Shown piece after piece: positions 35,354-47,074 of a stretch of DNA of 49,039 bases. Under the pieces are notes generated by a model, which ran no database searches, was not told the DNA's origin, and saw only the letters and a list, made by a program, of their open reading frames with translations. The position numbers were made by a program, and so were the translations under genes. The number at the start of each line of letters is the position of its first letter. Position 1 is the stretch's first letter. This stretch comes from Flavobacteriales bacterium (GTDB lineage: Bacteria; Bacteroidota; Bacteroidia; Flavobacteriales_D; Sanyastnellaceae): positions 1 through 49,039 of the forward strand of contig JAIXWX010000012.1 in assembly GCA_027491075.1 (NCBI GenBank). The letters are read 5' to 3'.

Positions 35354-36394
35354 TTACCTTACAAAGGAATGCTTTTCCAGTTGATGAAAGTGCGTTTTCT
35401 TATGCAGAAAAAATGCAGATATTATGCTCTTTTTATACAAGCCCTTTAGATTGATTTGTGCGTCATATCCCTTTTCGGCTTTCCGTTTTCTCAGCATGAC
35501 AAAGAACTTCTTGTAGAAGCTGAAATGGGCCTTAAGAACTGCGCCACAGAACGAAAAATTCCCCTCACTAACGAAGCGCAATCCTGCAATTCCGTCGAGA
35601 ATAAGTCGTCTGAATAGCCTCCATGCTACACTGCCGTGACGGTAGTTTTTTAATATTAAAAAAAGGTTGTTTCTGAAATTCAAGTAGGTTTTGAATGCGC
35701 TCATTCGACTGAGCGTTCCACCGCCGTAGTGATAGACAGTGCTTTTTCTGCACGCGCCAATCTTATACCCTCTATTTTTTAATCTCCAACACAAATCTAT
35801 TTCTTCCATGTGAGCGAAAAAGTCTTCATCCAAGCCATCTACTTCATCGTATGCTGCTTTGCGAATAAACATGGCCGCGCCAGACGCCCAAAAAACTTCT
35901 TCGTTTTCTATAAACTGTCCTTCTTGACGATCGAATGCGTAGAATATTCTACCGGCACAAAACGCATACGCATCTTTATCGATGTAGCCGCCTGCTGCCC
36001 CAGCATATTCAAATTTTCCTCTGTCGTGGTAGTCTAGAATCAAAGGCTGGCACGCAGCGATATTGGATTCATTCATGTATTGTATCACTGGAGCAATCCA
36101 GTTTTCAGTCACTTCCACATCGCTATTGAGCAAAACCACAAAGTCATTTTCAATATGCTTTATTCCTTTATTGTATCCACCGGCAAAACCATAATTCTTG
36201 TCGAGGACTATAATTTTCACTTGAGGAAAATTCTGACGAATAAAAGCGATGCTCTCGTCACTAGAGGCATTATCGATGACATAGACATCGGCGTCTTTCT
36301 CGCTGTGAGTGACGACGTTGGGAAGAAACTCTTTCAGAAATCGAATTCCATTCCAATTGAGAATGGCGATGGCTACATTTTTCAAGGCGTGCAA
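35354..36394 (-). CDS. Family 2 glycosyltransferase
   Basis: A 346-residue GT-A-fold glycosyltransferase: an N-terminal VAIAILNWNG, VYVIDNASSDES, the nucleotide-sugar/metal motif VVLLNSDVEV and a catalytic-side AHMEEIDLCWRLKNRGYKI. The C-terminal half is basic and helical, typical of rhamnosyl-type GT2 enzymes. No ATG lies at the front; the likely start is TTG at 36394 (or TTG three codons later), 22 bases after the GWxTD gene stop. The role would be cell-surface polysaccharide or glycan assembly; the donor is unknown. Confidence 0.9.
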   Translation of the reverse strand: MHALKNVAIAILNWNGIRFLKEFLPNVVTHSEKDADVYVIDNASSDESIAFIRQNFPQVKIIVLDKNYGFAGGYNKGIKHIENDFVVLLNSDVEVTENWIAPVIQYMNESNIAACQPLILDYHDRGKFEYAGAAGGYIDKDAYAFCAGRIFYAFDRQEGQFIENEEVFWASGAAMFIRKAAYDEVDGLDEDFFAHMEEIDLCWRLKNRGYKIGACRKSTVYHYGGGTLSRMSAFKTYLNFRNNLFLILKNYRHGSVAWRLFRRLILDGIAGLRFVSEGNFSFCGAVLKAHFSFYKKFFVMLRKRKAEKGYDAQINLKGLYKKSIISAFFLHKKTHFHQLEKHSFVR

Positions 36395-36416
36395 ATTGAC
36401 CGGGCGAAAATAGTGC

Positions 36417-37886
36417 TTAGTAAGGATTATACCACAAATCTTCTAATTCGTCACCATTGAAACGTGTAGTCATTTGCGTGCTGGTATTTCGATTCACCGT
36501 TCCTGGGGTATTCATCGAGCGCGAACGAACCAAGAGCTTCCAGTCGTTGTTTTGTGTTTCCCATGGTACATCGCTGTGAAGCAATTCATAGTCTTGACCG
36601 AGATTGGTGTTGATGAAAAGAAATCTTCTATCGTGCAATCCGTCGTTGGTTTCGTAATAATGCCAAATTTCGAAAGGCCAGTAATCAGGATCGTTGGGAC
36701 GTTGGGCGCGAGTATTGGGCGGACCATATTGTAAATAGACCCTTCCACGATCCGTTTGCCATCCTTTTTTGATGCGTGTACCGAACGTCGCTTGAACCGT
36801 CTTCACTTTTTCTTCATAAGCTAGCCAAGCTCCCTCGGGATTTTCTTTGTTCCGCTTGTACCAAAAGTAGTAGAAGAAACTTTGCATTTGGGCTATTTCA
36901 GCCATGGGCAGCGTATTGTCTATCGTTAGTCTTTCTTGTGATTTTGCGATAGGTAGCAGACAGTTGATTTTCTCCATCAGTGAATCTCGGTCGTCAAACT
37001 TCATCACGAATGTGGCAGCCAAGGTTTCTTTTGGAAGTACTTGGTCTACGGGAAGCTCTTCTTCCATCACTAAGTTGCGGGTAAACTTCTTTTCAGCGGT
37101 TATTACATTTTTGAATTCTTTATTTTGAGCAATCAATTGGAGGGTATAGTTTCCGGTGGGCAATGCCGAGATATCTATTTTATAGAGAAGTGGAACAACT
37201 GACCCCGTTGAGATTCTTTTTACAAATTTATATTCATCGATCACTTTCCCTTTTGAATCCAACACACTGTATACAAAAGCGAATTTATCATTTTCACCCA
37301 AAACATTTTGAATGTTGTATAACTCAGCATAAAAAATCAAGGAGTTTAATGCAGTAGGATAGTAATTGCTGATATATGGTATGATATCGATTCCGCTTTT
37401 GGTGAATGCATTGCTTACCTCCGTTTTTGTGTAGGCAGATACCAATTGAATGTCGCTGAAGAATGCGCCAAGGCTAGGAGCTTCTATTTTTACTCTCTGA
37501 TTAAACGTTTCAGGCTGAGCATTTACGTTATAGACATCCTTAATGGTCACTTCCAAATCATAGGCACCGTTAGGCAGTGGGATGCGTTCTAAAGACATGA
37601 AGTCGCCTTTGTCTCCTGGTGCAATCCAAGGGCCTTCTACTACGACTTTCTTGAAGGCTTCAATTTTCTTTCCTACAGAAAAAATCAAAGTGAGTTCAGC
37701 CGCCGCTCGAATTTTTCCTTCTTCGTTTTTAATGGTTTCAAATGTAGCACCGTCAAAAGAGGTGATACATTCCACATACGATCCTTCTCCCGGTATATGA
37801 AACACCTGATAATCGAAGTAGGCGCGGAAAGCGAAACTATAAACAGAAGTGAGGAGCGCGATGGAAAAAACCAGTACTTTCTTCAT
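36417..37886 (-). CDS. GWxTD domain-containing secreted protein
   Basis: 489 residues with a signal peptide (MKKVLVFSIALLTSVYSFA). The defining motif GWQTDRGRVYLQYGPPN starts at residue 375, followed by the FEIWHYY segment. The N-terminal two thirds consist of beta-sandwich-like repeats. GWxTD proteins are common in Bacteroidota and Acidobacteriota, but their function is not established. There is no T9SS domain. It is the first gene of a tight minus-strand group with the glycosyltransferase, comEC and HMG-CoA lyase. Confidence 0.9.
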   Translation of the reverse strand: MKKVLVFSIALLTSVYSFAFRAYFDYQVFHIPGEGSYVECITSFDGATFETIKNEEGKIRAAAELTLIFSVGKKIEAFKKVVVEGPWIAPGDKGDFMSLERIPLPNGAYDLEVTIKDVYNVNAQPETFNQRVKIEAPSLGAFFSDIQLVSAYTKTEVSNAFTKSGIDIIPYISNYYPTALNSLIFYAELYNIQNVLGENDKFAFVYSVLDSKGKVIDEYKFVKRISTGSVVPLLYKIDISALPTGNYTLQLIAQNKEFKNVITAEKKFTRNLVMEEELPVDQVLPKETLAATFVMKFDDRDSLMEKINCLLPIAKSQERLTIDNTLPMAEIAQMQSFFYYFWYKRNKENPEGAWLAYEEKVKTVQATFGTRIKKGWQTDRGRVYLQYGPPNTRAQRPNDPDYWPFEIWHYYETNDGLHDRRFLFINTNLGQDYELLHSDVPWETQNNDWKLLVRSRSMNTPGTVNRNTSTQMTTRFNGDELEDLWYNPY

Positions 37887-37934
37887 ACCACAAAGATAAT
37901 GAAACTAGGGCTTCCCTAGTGGATAGTACAGGCA

Positions 37935-38906
37935 CTACCATTGAGGTCTAAAAATCATCGACAATCTCAAAGAAGTGGGAGGGAAATTGTAGGCATCTCT
38001 GCCAAGAGCGAAGGTTCTTCCAAGGTTCGCTTGTAAAATCATAGAGGTCTTTATTTTTGAAAGTGACCACATTTTCTCAATGGAAACTCCAGGTCGAATA
38101 CTCCAGCCGCTGTCATAGTCTCGCTTAAAATATTGGGGCTCGACTCCGTAGCTCAGCGAAGAACGAAAAAAGCCATGTCCAAAGTAGGATGGTATTCCAA
38201 GATCAAATTGTCCATTACTTAGGGGTGTGTAAAGCAGTCCAACGTTCTCGCTGGTTCCTTCAAAATGGGATCTGCGCATTCCCAAATAGAAAGAGCCCTT
38301 GCTATAATTTTCTGAAAACAGACTGAAAGCAAATCCTGCCTCTGGTCGAATCGATGGCTTTCTCATATACATGTATTCATAAGAAGGCTGAATCATCGCT
38401 ATCTCCACTTCGCTAAAACCACTGGCGTTAATCCATGCTTCGAGTTCTTTTAGTTCCATGTCTTGAATATAGTCATATTGGTGCTTTCTATTGATGTACT
38501 CGGCGAGGGCAAGTCCTGCTGTTTGTTCTACAAGATATCCCACCGCACAAATGGTTCCGTATTCATCAATAAAACAGGGAGCGCGATCTTCCACCTTGGT
38601 GTTCAAAGGAAATTGTCCTCTTTGAATGTATGTGTGAAGCAGATCGAGCAATTCTATTCTTTTCTTTCGAATGGCGGGGTCTGATATCTGATTGGTATTT
38701 TCTCGTAATAGATGCTCTACATAGCTCAAATGCGTTAAGATGCGCAGAGAGTCGTTGTCATTTTCGTGAGGGCTGCGTGAAAAGGCCTGAATAAATGAGT
38801 CGTTTCCAATGATTGGATTTATAGATTTGGGATAACGAAGCATAATGGTGGTGGAAATGAATATGATTCCTAGTATAAAAATTATCCCAAATGATTTTCT
38901 CTTCAT
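37935..38906 (-). CDS. Uncharacterised membrane-anchored protein with a CAVGYL domain
   Basis: A 323-residue protein with an N-terminal signal anchor (about 5-25). The central part (about 105-175) has a compact pattern: PCFIDEYGTICAVGYLVEQT, a spaced YDYIQDMELKELEAW, then SGFSEVEIAMIQPSY. I remember similar segments in uncharacterised Bacteroidota and myxobacterial proteins but know no assigned function. The C-terminal 145 residues resemble an outer-membrane barrel of alternating aromatic strands, ending SLRLSMIFRPQW. A signal-anchored domain plus barrel in one chain is unusual. It is followed on the same strand by the GWxTD gene after 48 bases. Confidence 0.6.
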   Translation of the reverse strand: MKRKSFGIIFILGIIFISTTIMLRYPKSINPIIGNDSFIQAFSRSPHENDNDSLRILTHLSYVEHLLRENTNQISDPAIRKKRIELLDLLHTYIQRGQFPLNTKVEDRAPCFIDEYGTICAVGYLVEQTAGLALAEYINRKHQYDYIQDMELKELEAWINASGFSEVEIAMIQPSYEYMYMRKPSIRPEAGFAFSLFSENYSKGSFYLGMRRSHFEGTSENVGLLYTPLSNGQFDLGIPSYFGHGFFRSSLSYGVEPQYFKRDYDSGWSIRPGVSIEKMWSLSKIKTSMILQANLGRTFALGRDAYNFPPTSLRLSMIFRPQW

Positions 38907-38984
38907 GGTAGCAGTTTTACCAAAGATATAAAATTTAATTCAATAGCTTTTTTACTGGAGAAGATGGGAAGAATGCAAAAAAAA

Positions 38985-39006
38985 AAGCACCAGATTTCTG
39001 GTGCTT
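38985..39006 (-). terminator. Intrinsic terminator of katG
   Basis: AAGCACCAGA and TCTGGTGCTT form a perfect stem around TT. On the minus strand the stem is followed by a T-run (the A-run at 38977-38986 on the plus strand). It lies about 25 bases past the katG stop codon. Confidence 0.9.
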
Positions 39007-39030
39007 TAGTATTTAAAATTGCGAATCGAA

Positions 39031-41642
<2,612 letters not shown>

Positions 41643-42878
41643 ATGGACTTGATCATTTTTTCTCTTCTCGCATTAAATGCTCTTATAACTTTATACATCG
41701 CTTTTCGATTTCGTTCTAAGAAAGAGGAAAACAGTGTCGATGAATTGAGACGATTGGAGGCACGCATTCAATTGGATTTTCAAGCGAGCAGAAAGGATGT
41801 GTCGGATCATTTTTCTCAATTGAGAAGAGAGTTGAAGGAAGAACTTTATTTATTTCTCAAAGAATCAAAGTCACATTGGACCAGCAATGCGGAATCTTTT
41901 GAGAAACTCATCAAACAGAAACTAGAGCACGTGGAGGAGAAGCAAAAAGAACTCATCAGAAGTACGGAAAGTAAGTTGGAATTGATGCGGGAAACAGTAG
42001 ATGAAAAACTTTCGAAGACATTGAATGAGCGATTGACCAAATCGTTTGAAACGGTTGATAAACAATTAGAATCTGTAAGACTGGGGTTAGGAGAGATGAA
42101 GACACTTGCGCAAGATGTGGGAGGATTAAAGAAAGTATTGTCAAACGTAAAAATGCGCGGTGGAGTAGGAGAGGTACAATTACAAATGTTGCTTGAACAA
42201 ATGTTAGCTCCTTCGCAATTTGAAGCGAACGTAAGAACGAAAAGAGGAAGCGCTGATCTAGTAGAGTTTGCCATCAAACTTCCTGGAAAGGATGAAGGAA
42301 CGGATTTCGTATATCTCCCTATCGATGCGAAGTTTCCTAAAGAGGTTTATGAGCAATTAGTAGATGCGTATGATGGAGCTGATGCAGCAGCGATTGAATC
42401 TGCGAATAAGAATTTGGAGAACACCGTGAAGAAAATGGCCAAAGACATCAGCGAAAAGTACATTGATCCGCCAGCTACAACGGACTTTGCTGTACTCTTC
42501 TTACCGTTTGAAGGCATTTATGCTGAAGTAATTCGCCGATCTAGCTTGATCGAACAATTGCAACGCGATTACAAAGTCATCGTCACCGGTCCAACTACTC
42601 TTGCTGCCATTTTGAATAGCCTTCAAATGGGATTTAGAACATTGGCCATTCAAAAGAGAAGTGGTGAGGTTTGGACCATTCTCGGTCAGGTAAAAACGGA
42701 ATTTGAGAAGTTTGGAGGTATGCTCGAAAAAGCGAAGAAGAACATAGATACAGCAGGTAATACAATAGAAGAACTTATGGGCAGAAGAAGCAATGCTATC
42801 GAACGCCGATTGAAGAATATCGAGGCATTACCCGAAACTAATGCCGACGGTGATAAGCTTGCGCTGGGGGATGAATAA
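41643..42878 (+). CDS. rmuC: DNA recombination protein RmuC
   Basis: A 411-residue RmuC-family protein, a PD-(D/E)XK-superfamily nuclease-like protein that limits inversion at short repeats. It has an N-terminal TM segment (about 3-22), a long coiled coil (about 30-155), then the family core MRGGVGEVQLQMLLEQ, LPIDAKFPKEVYEQL, AVLFLPFEGIYAEVIRR and TLAAILNSLQMGFRTLAIQ. The length is normal. It is divergent from katG. In a window rich in short tandem repeats its role in repeat recombination is of interest, though no direct link is visible. Confidence 0.94.
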   Translation: MDLIIFSLLALNALITLYIAFRFRSKKEENSVDELRRLEARIQLDFQASRKDVSDHFSQLRRELKEELYLFLKESKSHWTSNAESFEKLIKQKLEHVEEKQKELIRSTESKLELMRETVDEKLSKTLNERLTKSFETVDKQLESVRLGLGEMKTLAQDVGGLKKVLSNVKMRGGVGEVQLQMLLEQMLAPSQFEANVRTKRGSADLVEFAIKLPGKDEGTDFVYLPIDAKFPKEVYEQLVDAYDGADAAAIESANKNLENTVKKMAKDISEKYIDPPATTDFAVLFLPFEGIYAEVIRRSSLIEQLQRDYKVIVTGPTTLAAILNSLQMGFRTLAIQKRSGEVWTILGQVKTEFEKFGGMLEKAKKNIDTAGNTIEELMGRRSNAIERRLKNIEALPETNADGDKLALGDE

Positions 42879-42906
42879 AAGTATTCAAAGGCTCTCTCAA
42901 TGCTCG

Positions 42907-42937
42907 GAAAGCCAGGTATATCCTGGCTTTCTTTTTT
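42907..42937 (+). terminator. Intrinsic terminator of rmuC
   Basis: GAAAGCCAGG and CCTGGCTTTC pair around a short TATAT loop and are followed by a six-base T-run on the plus strand. It lies 29 bases after the rmuC stop and next to the convergent esterase stop, so it may serve both. Confidence 0.9.
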
Positions 42938-44051
42938 ATTCCACTATAAAAACAGAATGTTCATTACTGCCTTCTACACTCAATATATACAATCCAGCAG
43001 CCCATCGATTGAGATCGATTTGATTCCGTCCATTTTGTAGGAATCCTCCAGCTACGCGTTGTCCTGTTTGATTAAAGACTGTATAATTTCCAACAGAAGC
43101 ACTCTCGACGTTCAATTGATTGGATGCGGGATTGGGGTATAAACGAAGACTTTTTTGTGACACCTCCTCGACGCCAACGGCCAATGGATTGGGATGAGAC
43201 CATTTTCTTAAAAACAACCATGTCTCGATCATCTGTGTGATATCATTTAATGGTTGGTAGAGGTAAATGTGATCCGCACCATTCAGTCGCCACAATTCCA
43301 AGGCTCCTTCGGTGGAACAATTGTCATAAACAAATCGATCAATGGTGATATTATCCGCTGCTGTATTTTCAATGGCGATGGGCGTAGGATCGGCATCACA
43401 AGCGTGCACTGCTTGCCAGAAATCCATGGTTTGATCAACGAGGCTTAAACTCGGAAGGGGAGTTCCATCATAGGGAACTGTTCCATCTGCCGTTCCATGC
43501 ATGTGAATTACTGGAGTTGCATAGTCAGGATCGCAAGCGGCGATATCCGAAGTAGCCATGGTTCCAGCCAAACATCCAACGGCGGCAATACGATTGTTCA
43601 TCGCGCAGGCCAAATGATAAGACATGATAGATCCCATGGAGAAACCGGACATATAAATGCGTTCTGGAGCCACATTGTATTCGGTAATGTAATTGTCAAA
43701 CAATGCATTCATGAACCCAATGTCATCGGCGGAAGAAGCGAGAAAAGTACCATTGTTCCATGCGCTTATGTTAAAACTGTTGTTTAGAGCTTGAGGATAC
43801 AAAGCGATAACTCGCGCCGTATCCGCTACATCATTAAACCCTCCAGCTACCATTTGATCGCTAGTTCCTCCGATGCCATGCAAGATCACCAGCAGACTAT
43901 ATTCTTCATTAGAAGGATCAAAGTTTACAGGTAAATATTCCAGATATGTTCTGTTTTCATTGCCGACGGTTACGTTTTTAGATGTCAATTGTGCATGACT
44001 GCATACAGACAACAACGCCGAGGCCAAAGTCAAGATGTACATTTTCTTCAT
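42936..44051 (-). CDS. Secreted PHB-depolymerase-type esterase with T9SS type A domain
   Basis: A 371-residue alpha/beta hydrolase with a signal peptide (about 1-20, CSHAQ). The oxyanion segment LLVILHGIGGTSDQM, nucleophile S138 in MSGFSMGS, acid D189 in HGTADGTVPYDG and base H261 in GADHIYLY complete a triad typical of the polyhydroxybutyrate depolymerase/feruloyl esterase (LpqC) group. The last 75 residues are a T9SS type A domain (LRLYPNPASNQLNVES ... AAGLYILSVEGSNE). It probably cleaves extracellular esters such as acetylated or feruloylated polysaccharides or polyesters; the substrate is unknown. Confidence 0.9.
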   Translation of the reverse strand: MKKMYILTLASALLSVCSHAQLTSKNVTVGNENRTYLEYLPVNFDPSNEEYSLLVILHGIGGTSDQMVAGGFNDVADTARVIALYPQALNNSFNISAWNNGTFLASSADDIGFMNALFDNYITEYNVAPERIYMSGFSMGSIMSYHLACAMNNRIAAVGCLAGTMATSDIAACDPDYATPVIHMHGTADGTVPYDGTPLPSLSLVDQTMDFWQAVHACDADPTPIAIENTAADNITIDRFVYDNCSTEGALELWRLNGADHIYLYQPLNDITQMIETWLFLRKWSHPNPLAVGVEEVSQKSLRLYPNPASNQLNVESASVGNYTVFNQTGQRVAGGFLQNGRNQIDLNRWAAGLYILSVEGSNEHSVFIVE

Positions 44052-44141
44052 AAAGCGAATGTAGCAAAGGATTGAATTGATTGTTCACTTGGTTTAACAA
44101 ATCCCTCGGTACTCCAGAAGGAAGAAATTAAATAAGGACGA

Positions 44142-45338
44142 TCAATCTCTTAACACTAGAATAAATCCGATTTTCTCAACGATTTCAATCCCCTGCACTG
44201 CTTTGAATTTATAGCTATACACTCCATCAGGTACAAAGTAGCTGCCTCCTAGATGATTTCCAATCCATGGCTGTAGAATGTCCGAGGATTCGAATACTTT
44301 CTCACCCCAGCGATTAAAAATTTGCAGCAAGAAGACATCGGTGACAGGTCCTATTATTTTGAAAACATCATTTGTTCCATCTCCATTTGGAGTAAACGCG
44401 TTAGGAGCATAGAAGAGCATTTCTACTGGAGCAATAGGAACTGTTTCATCCGGATTTTCTGGATCAACAGGAAGTGGATCAATGGGGTCGATAGGGTCGA
44501 CGGGATCCTCTTCTTCTGGGTCGTTACAAATGCTAATGGTGGCATTTGCCTCTTGCGAGCAATGGCCTATCATTCTTACAATGCTATAATTGCCCGGTTG
44601 AGAAACTTCAATGGTTGGGGATATTGCCCCAGTACTCCAATTGTAATTTGCACCAGGAGCCGCGGCACTGAGGACTACGGGTCCATTACAAAGATCAGCA
44701 TCGTTGAGAATCAGAGCAGGTATTGGTGACACAGAGACCATATCGATGTACATGTATGGAAAAGGCTGGGTACCTACATTCTCAAAACCAGCGAGTACCA
44801 AAATACTTTCCCCACCCTGAGCGACGAAAGTTCCAGAAATGATGGTCCAGGAGAAAGGATCGAATTCAATGGGTCCTTGCACATGCGCGGCGAGTCCCAA
44901 TTCGAAAGGGCTGTCCAAAAGAGGCTCGTTGGAGAAATAAGCACCAAGGCTAGGTGCCACTTCCGGTGACTCAGCAGTTACCGATGCGTAGAATGAAACA
45001 CAGTACGAAGTTCCAGCCACAAGCGGTTGCAGCAGGTCCACTTGAATGTATTCAGGATTTCCTGTGCTGCACTCCAAGTTGAGGTATTGGTCACCGTCTA
45101 CCGCATTGATGGTAGACGGGGGAAAAAAAACAGCCCCTTCATATCCTAGGTCAGGAGTATTGAAAGGGTCAAGGTCGAGGTATTCAGACCAATGATCCGC
45201 GCAAATGATATCCGGGTTGAACATGGGGCAATCAATCCAGTCTTCGAAGCTTGGATTGGGAACCAAATTTTGTCCGAAAGAAGAAGACTTCGAGAGAGCA
45301 AGTGCGAGCAAAGTAATTAGAAAAAAATTCGGTCTCAT
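44142..45338 (-). CDS. Secreted protein with T9SS type B (gliding-type) C-terminal domain
   Basis: 398 residues with a signal peptide (MRPNFFLITLLALALSKSSSFG). The N-terminal about 190 residues look like a carbohydrate-binding jelly roll (LVPNPSFEDW, YCVSFYASV). An Ig-like segment follows, with NYNWSTGAISPTIEVS. A linker of Asp/Pro/Glu repeats (about 280-310, DPIDPIDPLPVDPENPDE) leads to the type B domain APNAFTPNGDGTNDVF, LQIFNRWGEKVFESS and DGVYSYKFKAVQG. Type B domains target proteins through T9SS with a different surface-attachment route from type A. It is the only type B protein in the window. Confidence 0.9.
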   Translation of the reverse strand: MRPNFFLITLLALALSKSSSFGQNLVPNPSFEDWIDCPMFNPDIICADHWSEYLDLDPFNTPDLGYEGAVFFPPSTINAVDGDQYLNLECSTGNPEYIQVDLLQPLVAGTSYCVSFYASVTAESPEVAPSLGAYFSNEPLLDSPFELGLAAHVQGPIEFDPFSWTIISGTFVAQGGESILVLAGFENVGTQPFPYMYIDMVSVSPIPALILNDADLCNGPVVLSAAAPGANYNWSTGAISPTIEVSQPGNYSIVRMIGHCSQEANATISICNDPEEEDPVDPIDPIDPLPVDPENPDETVPIAPVEMLFYAPNAFTPNGDGTNDVFKIIGPVTDVFLLQIFNRWGEKVFESSDILQPWIGNHLGGSYFVPDGVYSYKFKAVQGIEIVEKIGFILVLRD

Positions 45339-45393
45339 GATGTTTAGACTTCAAAATGGCAGAAAAGGTTCGATGTACGAAACCGAGGATGAC

Positions 45394-45441
45394 GGGAATG
45401 GGAACGGGAACGGGAACGGGAATGGGAAGGGGAAGGGGAAC
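45394..45441. repeat. GGGRAN hexamer array (8 units)
   Basis: Eight hexamers in plus-strand order: GGGAAT, GGGAAC three times, GGGAAT, GGGAAG twice and GGGAAC, followed by GGGG. It lies just upstream of the type B T9SS gene and belongs to the same family as the arrays at 31433 and 46874. Confidence 0.92.
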
Positions 45442-45520
45442 GGGGTGCTCGTTGTTAAATGAGTCACTAGTATCTGGGCACTAAAATCTGAAACAAATTA
45501 AATCCGACTATCAAAACCCT

Positions 45521-45671
45521 ATGAAAACCATAGCGTCTTCCATGCTACAAAATCTTCGCATTCCTCGTCCTTTGCGCTGCCCTTGTGGGAAGCACCAAGA
45601 GAAAAGAGGGAGCGGATTTATTTTCGAATGAAATAATCCGTATATTTAATTCATCATCTCAACCACTAACA
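45521..45671 (+). pseudogene. Frameshifted signal-peptide remnant upstream of the LVIVD gene
   Basis: ATG at 45521 opens MKTIASSMLQ. In the next frame the sequence reads KIFAFLVLCAALVGSTKRKE (45549-45608), a typical hydrophobic signal core. Joining them needs one frameshift. The second frame runs open into the LVIVD-repeat gene, which has its own start and signal peptide at 45672. It looks like the 5' end of an older secreted-protein gene left behind by rearrangement. Confidence 0.5.
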
Positions 45672-46871
45672 ATGAAAACCATTCACTTACTTATCGTTTT
45701 TATTTTCTGTAGTTTAATTGGGGCCAGTCAAAGCATCAGTCAATTGGGAATTTGGCTTAACAACGCAAACTTCGTGATCAAGTATCATGAAGACATAGTG
45801 ATCACTAGCACTACTTCAGGGATATTGTTTATTGATGTTTCGGACCCGACAGATCCTTCGACAGTAGCATCCATTGGCAGTCCAGGTAGTTTTCCGATGG
45901 CAATAGAGGTGAGTGGAGATTACGCATACTTTGGTGGAGGCATGACTGGTTACTTCATGGTTGCAGATATTTCTAACATGAATTTCCCTGTGCAGGTTGG
46001 TATAACCTATGATATTGAAGGAACAGCCTATCAAATTAGCGTGTCCGACGGTTACGCCTATATGGCTACCAATATGAATATGTTTTATGTTATTTCTATA
46101 TCAGATCCCGCCAATCCTACAGTAGTTTCTAGTCTCGATTTGGGAACATTTGCTTGTGGTATAGAAGCTTGGGAAAACTATGTTTATGTTGGAACAACAG
46201 CGGGTCTCAAAGTGATTGACGTGAGTGATCCATCAAGTCCAGATGTTGTTTCCAATTTTGGAAGTGGTTATTGGTACATGGATGCGGATTTTAATAACGA
46301 TCGACTTTTTATATCAAAATCCGGAGGATTTGATGTGATAGACATTTCAAATCCTAGTAATCCTGTTGGATTGTTTCAGGGTTTATCAGCTACTGGGGGA
46401 GGAGTGATCTGTTATCAAGATAATAAAGTTTTTTTGATAGAACAAAGCAGTGTCAAGGCATACGGTGTAGATGAGGATTCCTCGAATTTAATAGACTCTT
46501 ATAATTCCACGATAACAGGTCAAGTAGTAGGACTCGATGTTAAAGACACTGTTTTTTATGTTTCTACGGTGAATGCTTTTCATGTTTTGAAGCTTGGAGT
46601 TGAAAGCAGTACCTCAATTATAGAAGCAGACGCAGAGGATGATGTTAGAGTCTATCCCAATCCGTTCAATGATATTTTGGTTTTAGAGCAGTCCAGTAGT
46701 GAGTCTGAGATGAATGTTCGTCTGTTTGATTCAGTTGGAAAGTTGGTTTATAGGGAGCGGTTCTATGGCAATAGAATAGAGCTCGATTTTTCAGGCAAAG
46801 AGGCAGGTCTTTATCATCTCCAAATAGACCATGACAAGAAGTCCATATCGCGAACAGTTGTAAAGCAATAA
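45672..46871 (+). CDS. LVIVD-repeat beta-propeller protein with T9SS type A domain
   Basis: 399 residues from the ATG at 45672 (MKTIHLLIVFIFCSLIGAS, a clear signal peptide). At least four LVIVD blades are visible: LFIDVSDPTDPSTV, FYVISISDPANPTVV, LKVIDVSDPSSPDVV and FDVIDISNPSNPVGL. The C-terminus is a T9SS type A domain (VRVYPNPFNDILVLEQS ... AGLYHLQIDHDKK). It is a surface-exposed propeller protein of unknown role, similar in plan to the choice-of-anchor B protein at 20055. A hexamer repeat begins two bases after the stop. Confidence 0.88.
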   Translation: MKTIHLLIVFIFCSLIGASQSISQLGIWLNNANFVIKYHEDIVITSTTSGILFIDVSDPTDPSTVASIGSPGSFPMAIEVSGDYAYFGGGMTGYFMVADISNMNFPVQVGITYDIEGTAYQISVSDGYAYMATNMNMFYVISISDPANPTVVSSLDLGTFACGIEAWENYVYVGTTAGLKVIDVSDPSSPDVVSNFGSGYWYMDADFNNDRLFISKSGGFDVIDISNPSNPVGLFQGLSATGGGVICYQDNKVFLIEQSSVKAYGVDEDSSNLIDSYNSTITGQVVGLDVKDTVFYVSTVNAFHVLKLGVESSTSIIEADAEDDVRVYPNPFNDILVLEQSSSESEMNVRLFDSVGKLVYRERFYGNRIELDFSGKEAGLYHLQIDHDKKSISRTVVKQ

Positions 46872-46873
46872 TG

Positions 46874-46891
46874 GGGATGGGAACGGGATTA
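46874..46891. repeat. Short GGGRAN hexamer repeat after a stop codon
   Basis: Three hexamers (GGGGAT, GGGAAC, GGGATT) directly follow the LVIVD gene's TAA. It is the shortest member of the family also seen at 31433 and 45394, and perhaps a seed or a remnant. Confidence 0.65.
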
Positions 46892-47074
46892 GATTATAAA
46901 AAAAGGAACCCAACTCTTCTACGTCTTTTATTTCAATAATTTAGAACTTTCAATTCGCCATAGAAACCTTGGAAGTAACCAAGCAACCCAATAGGGGGAC
47001 TTGACTGAACTTCTTGTGATTCATTCAAGTAGTAAGAAGATAATGAACCATATTAAATTTTAGATTCATTTATT

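Larger units (their letters stand above)
45339..45671. other. Intergenic region with hexamer array and decayed signal peptide
   Basis: A 333-base gap between divergent secreted-protein genes. It contains a GGGRAN hexamer array (45394-45441), a single heptamer-like GTCACTAGT at 45465-45473, and a frameshifted signal-peptide remnant (45521-45590). The long glycine/asparagine open frame across the array comes from the repeat and is not a gene. Confidence 0.7.

Noticed and set aside
45358-45462. Glycine/asparagine-repeat protein across the hexamer array
   Set aside because: The repeat peptide (GNGNGNGNGKGKGN) is a direct product of the GGGAAC hexamers with no start context or homology.
45465-45473. 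Dispersed seed of the heptamer array (GTCACTAGT)
   Set aside because: A 9-10 base match to the array junction is compatible with chance in 49 kb; only one unit is present.
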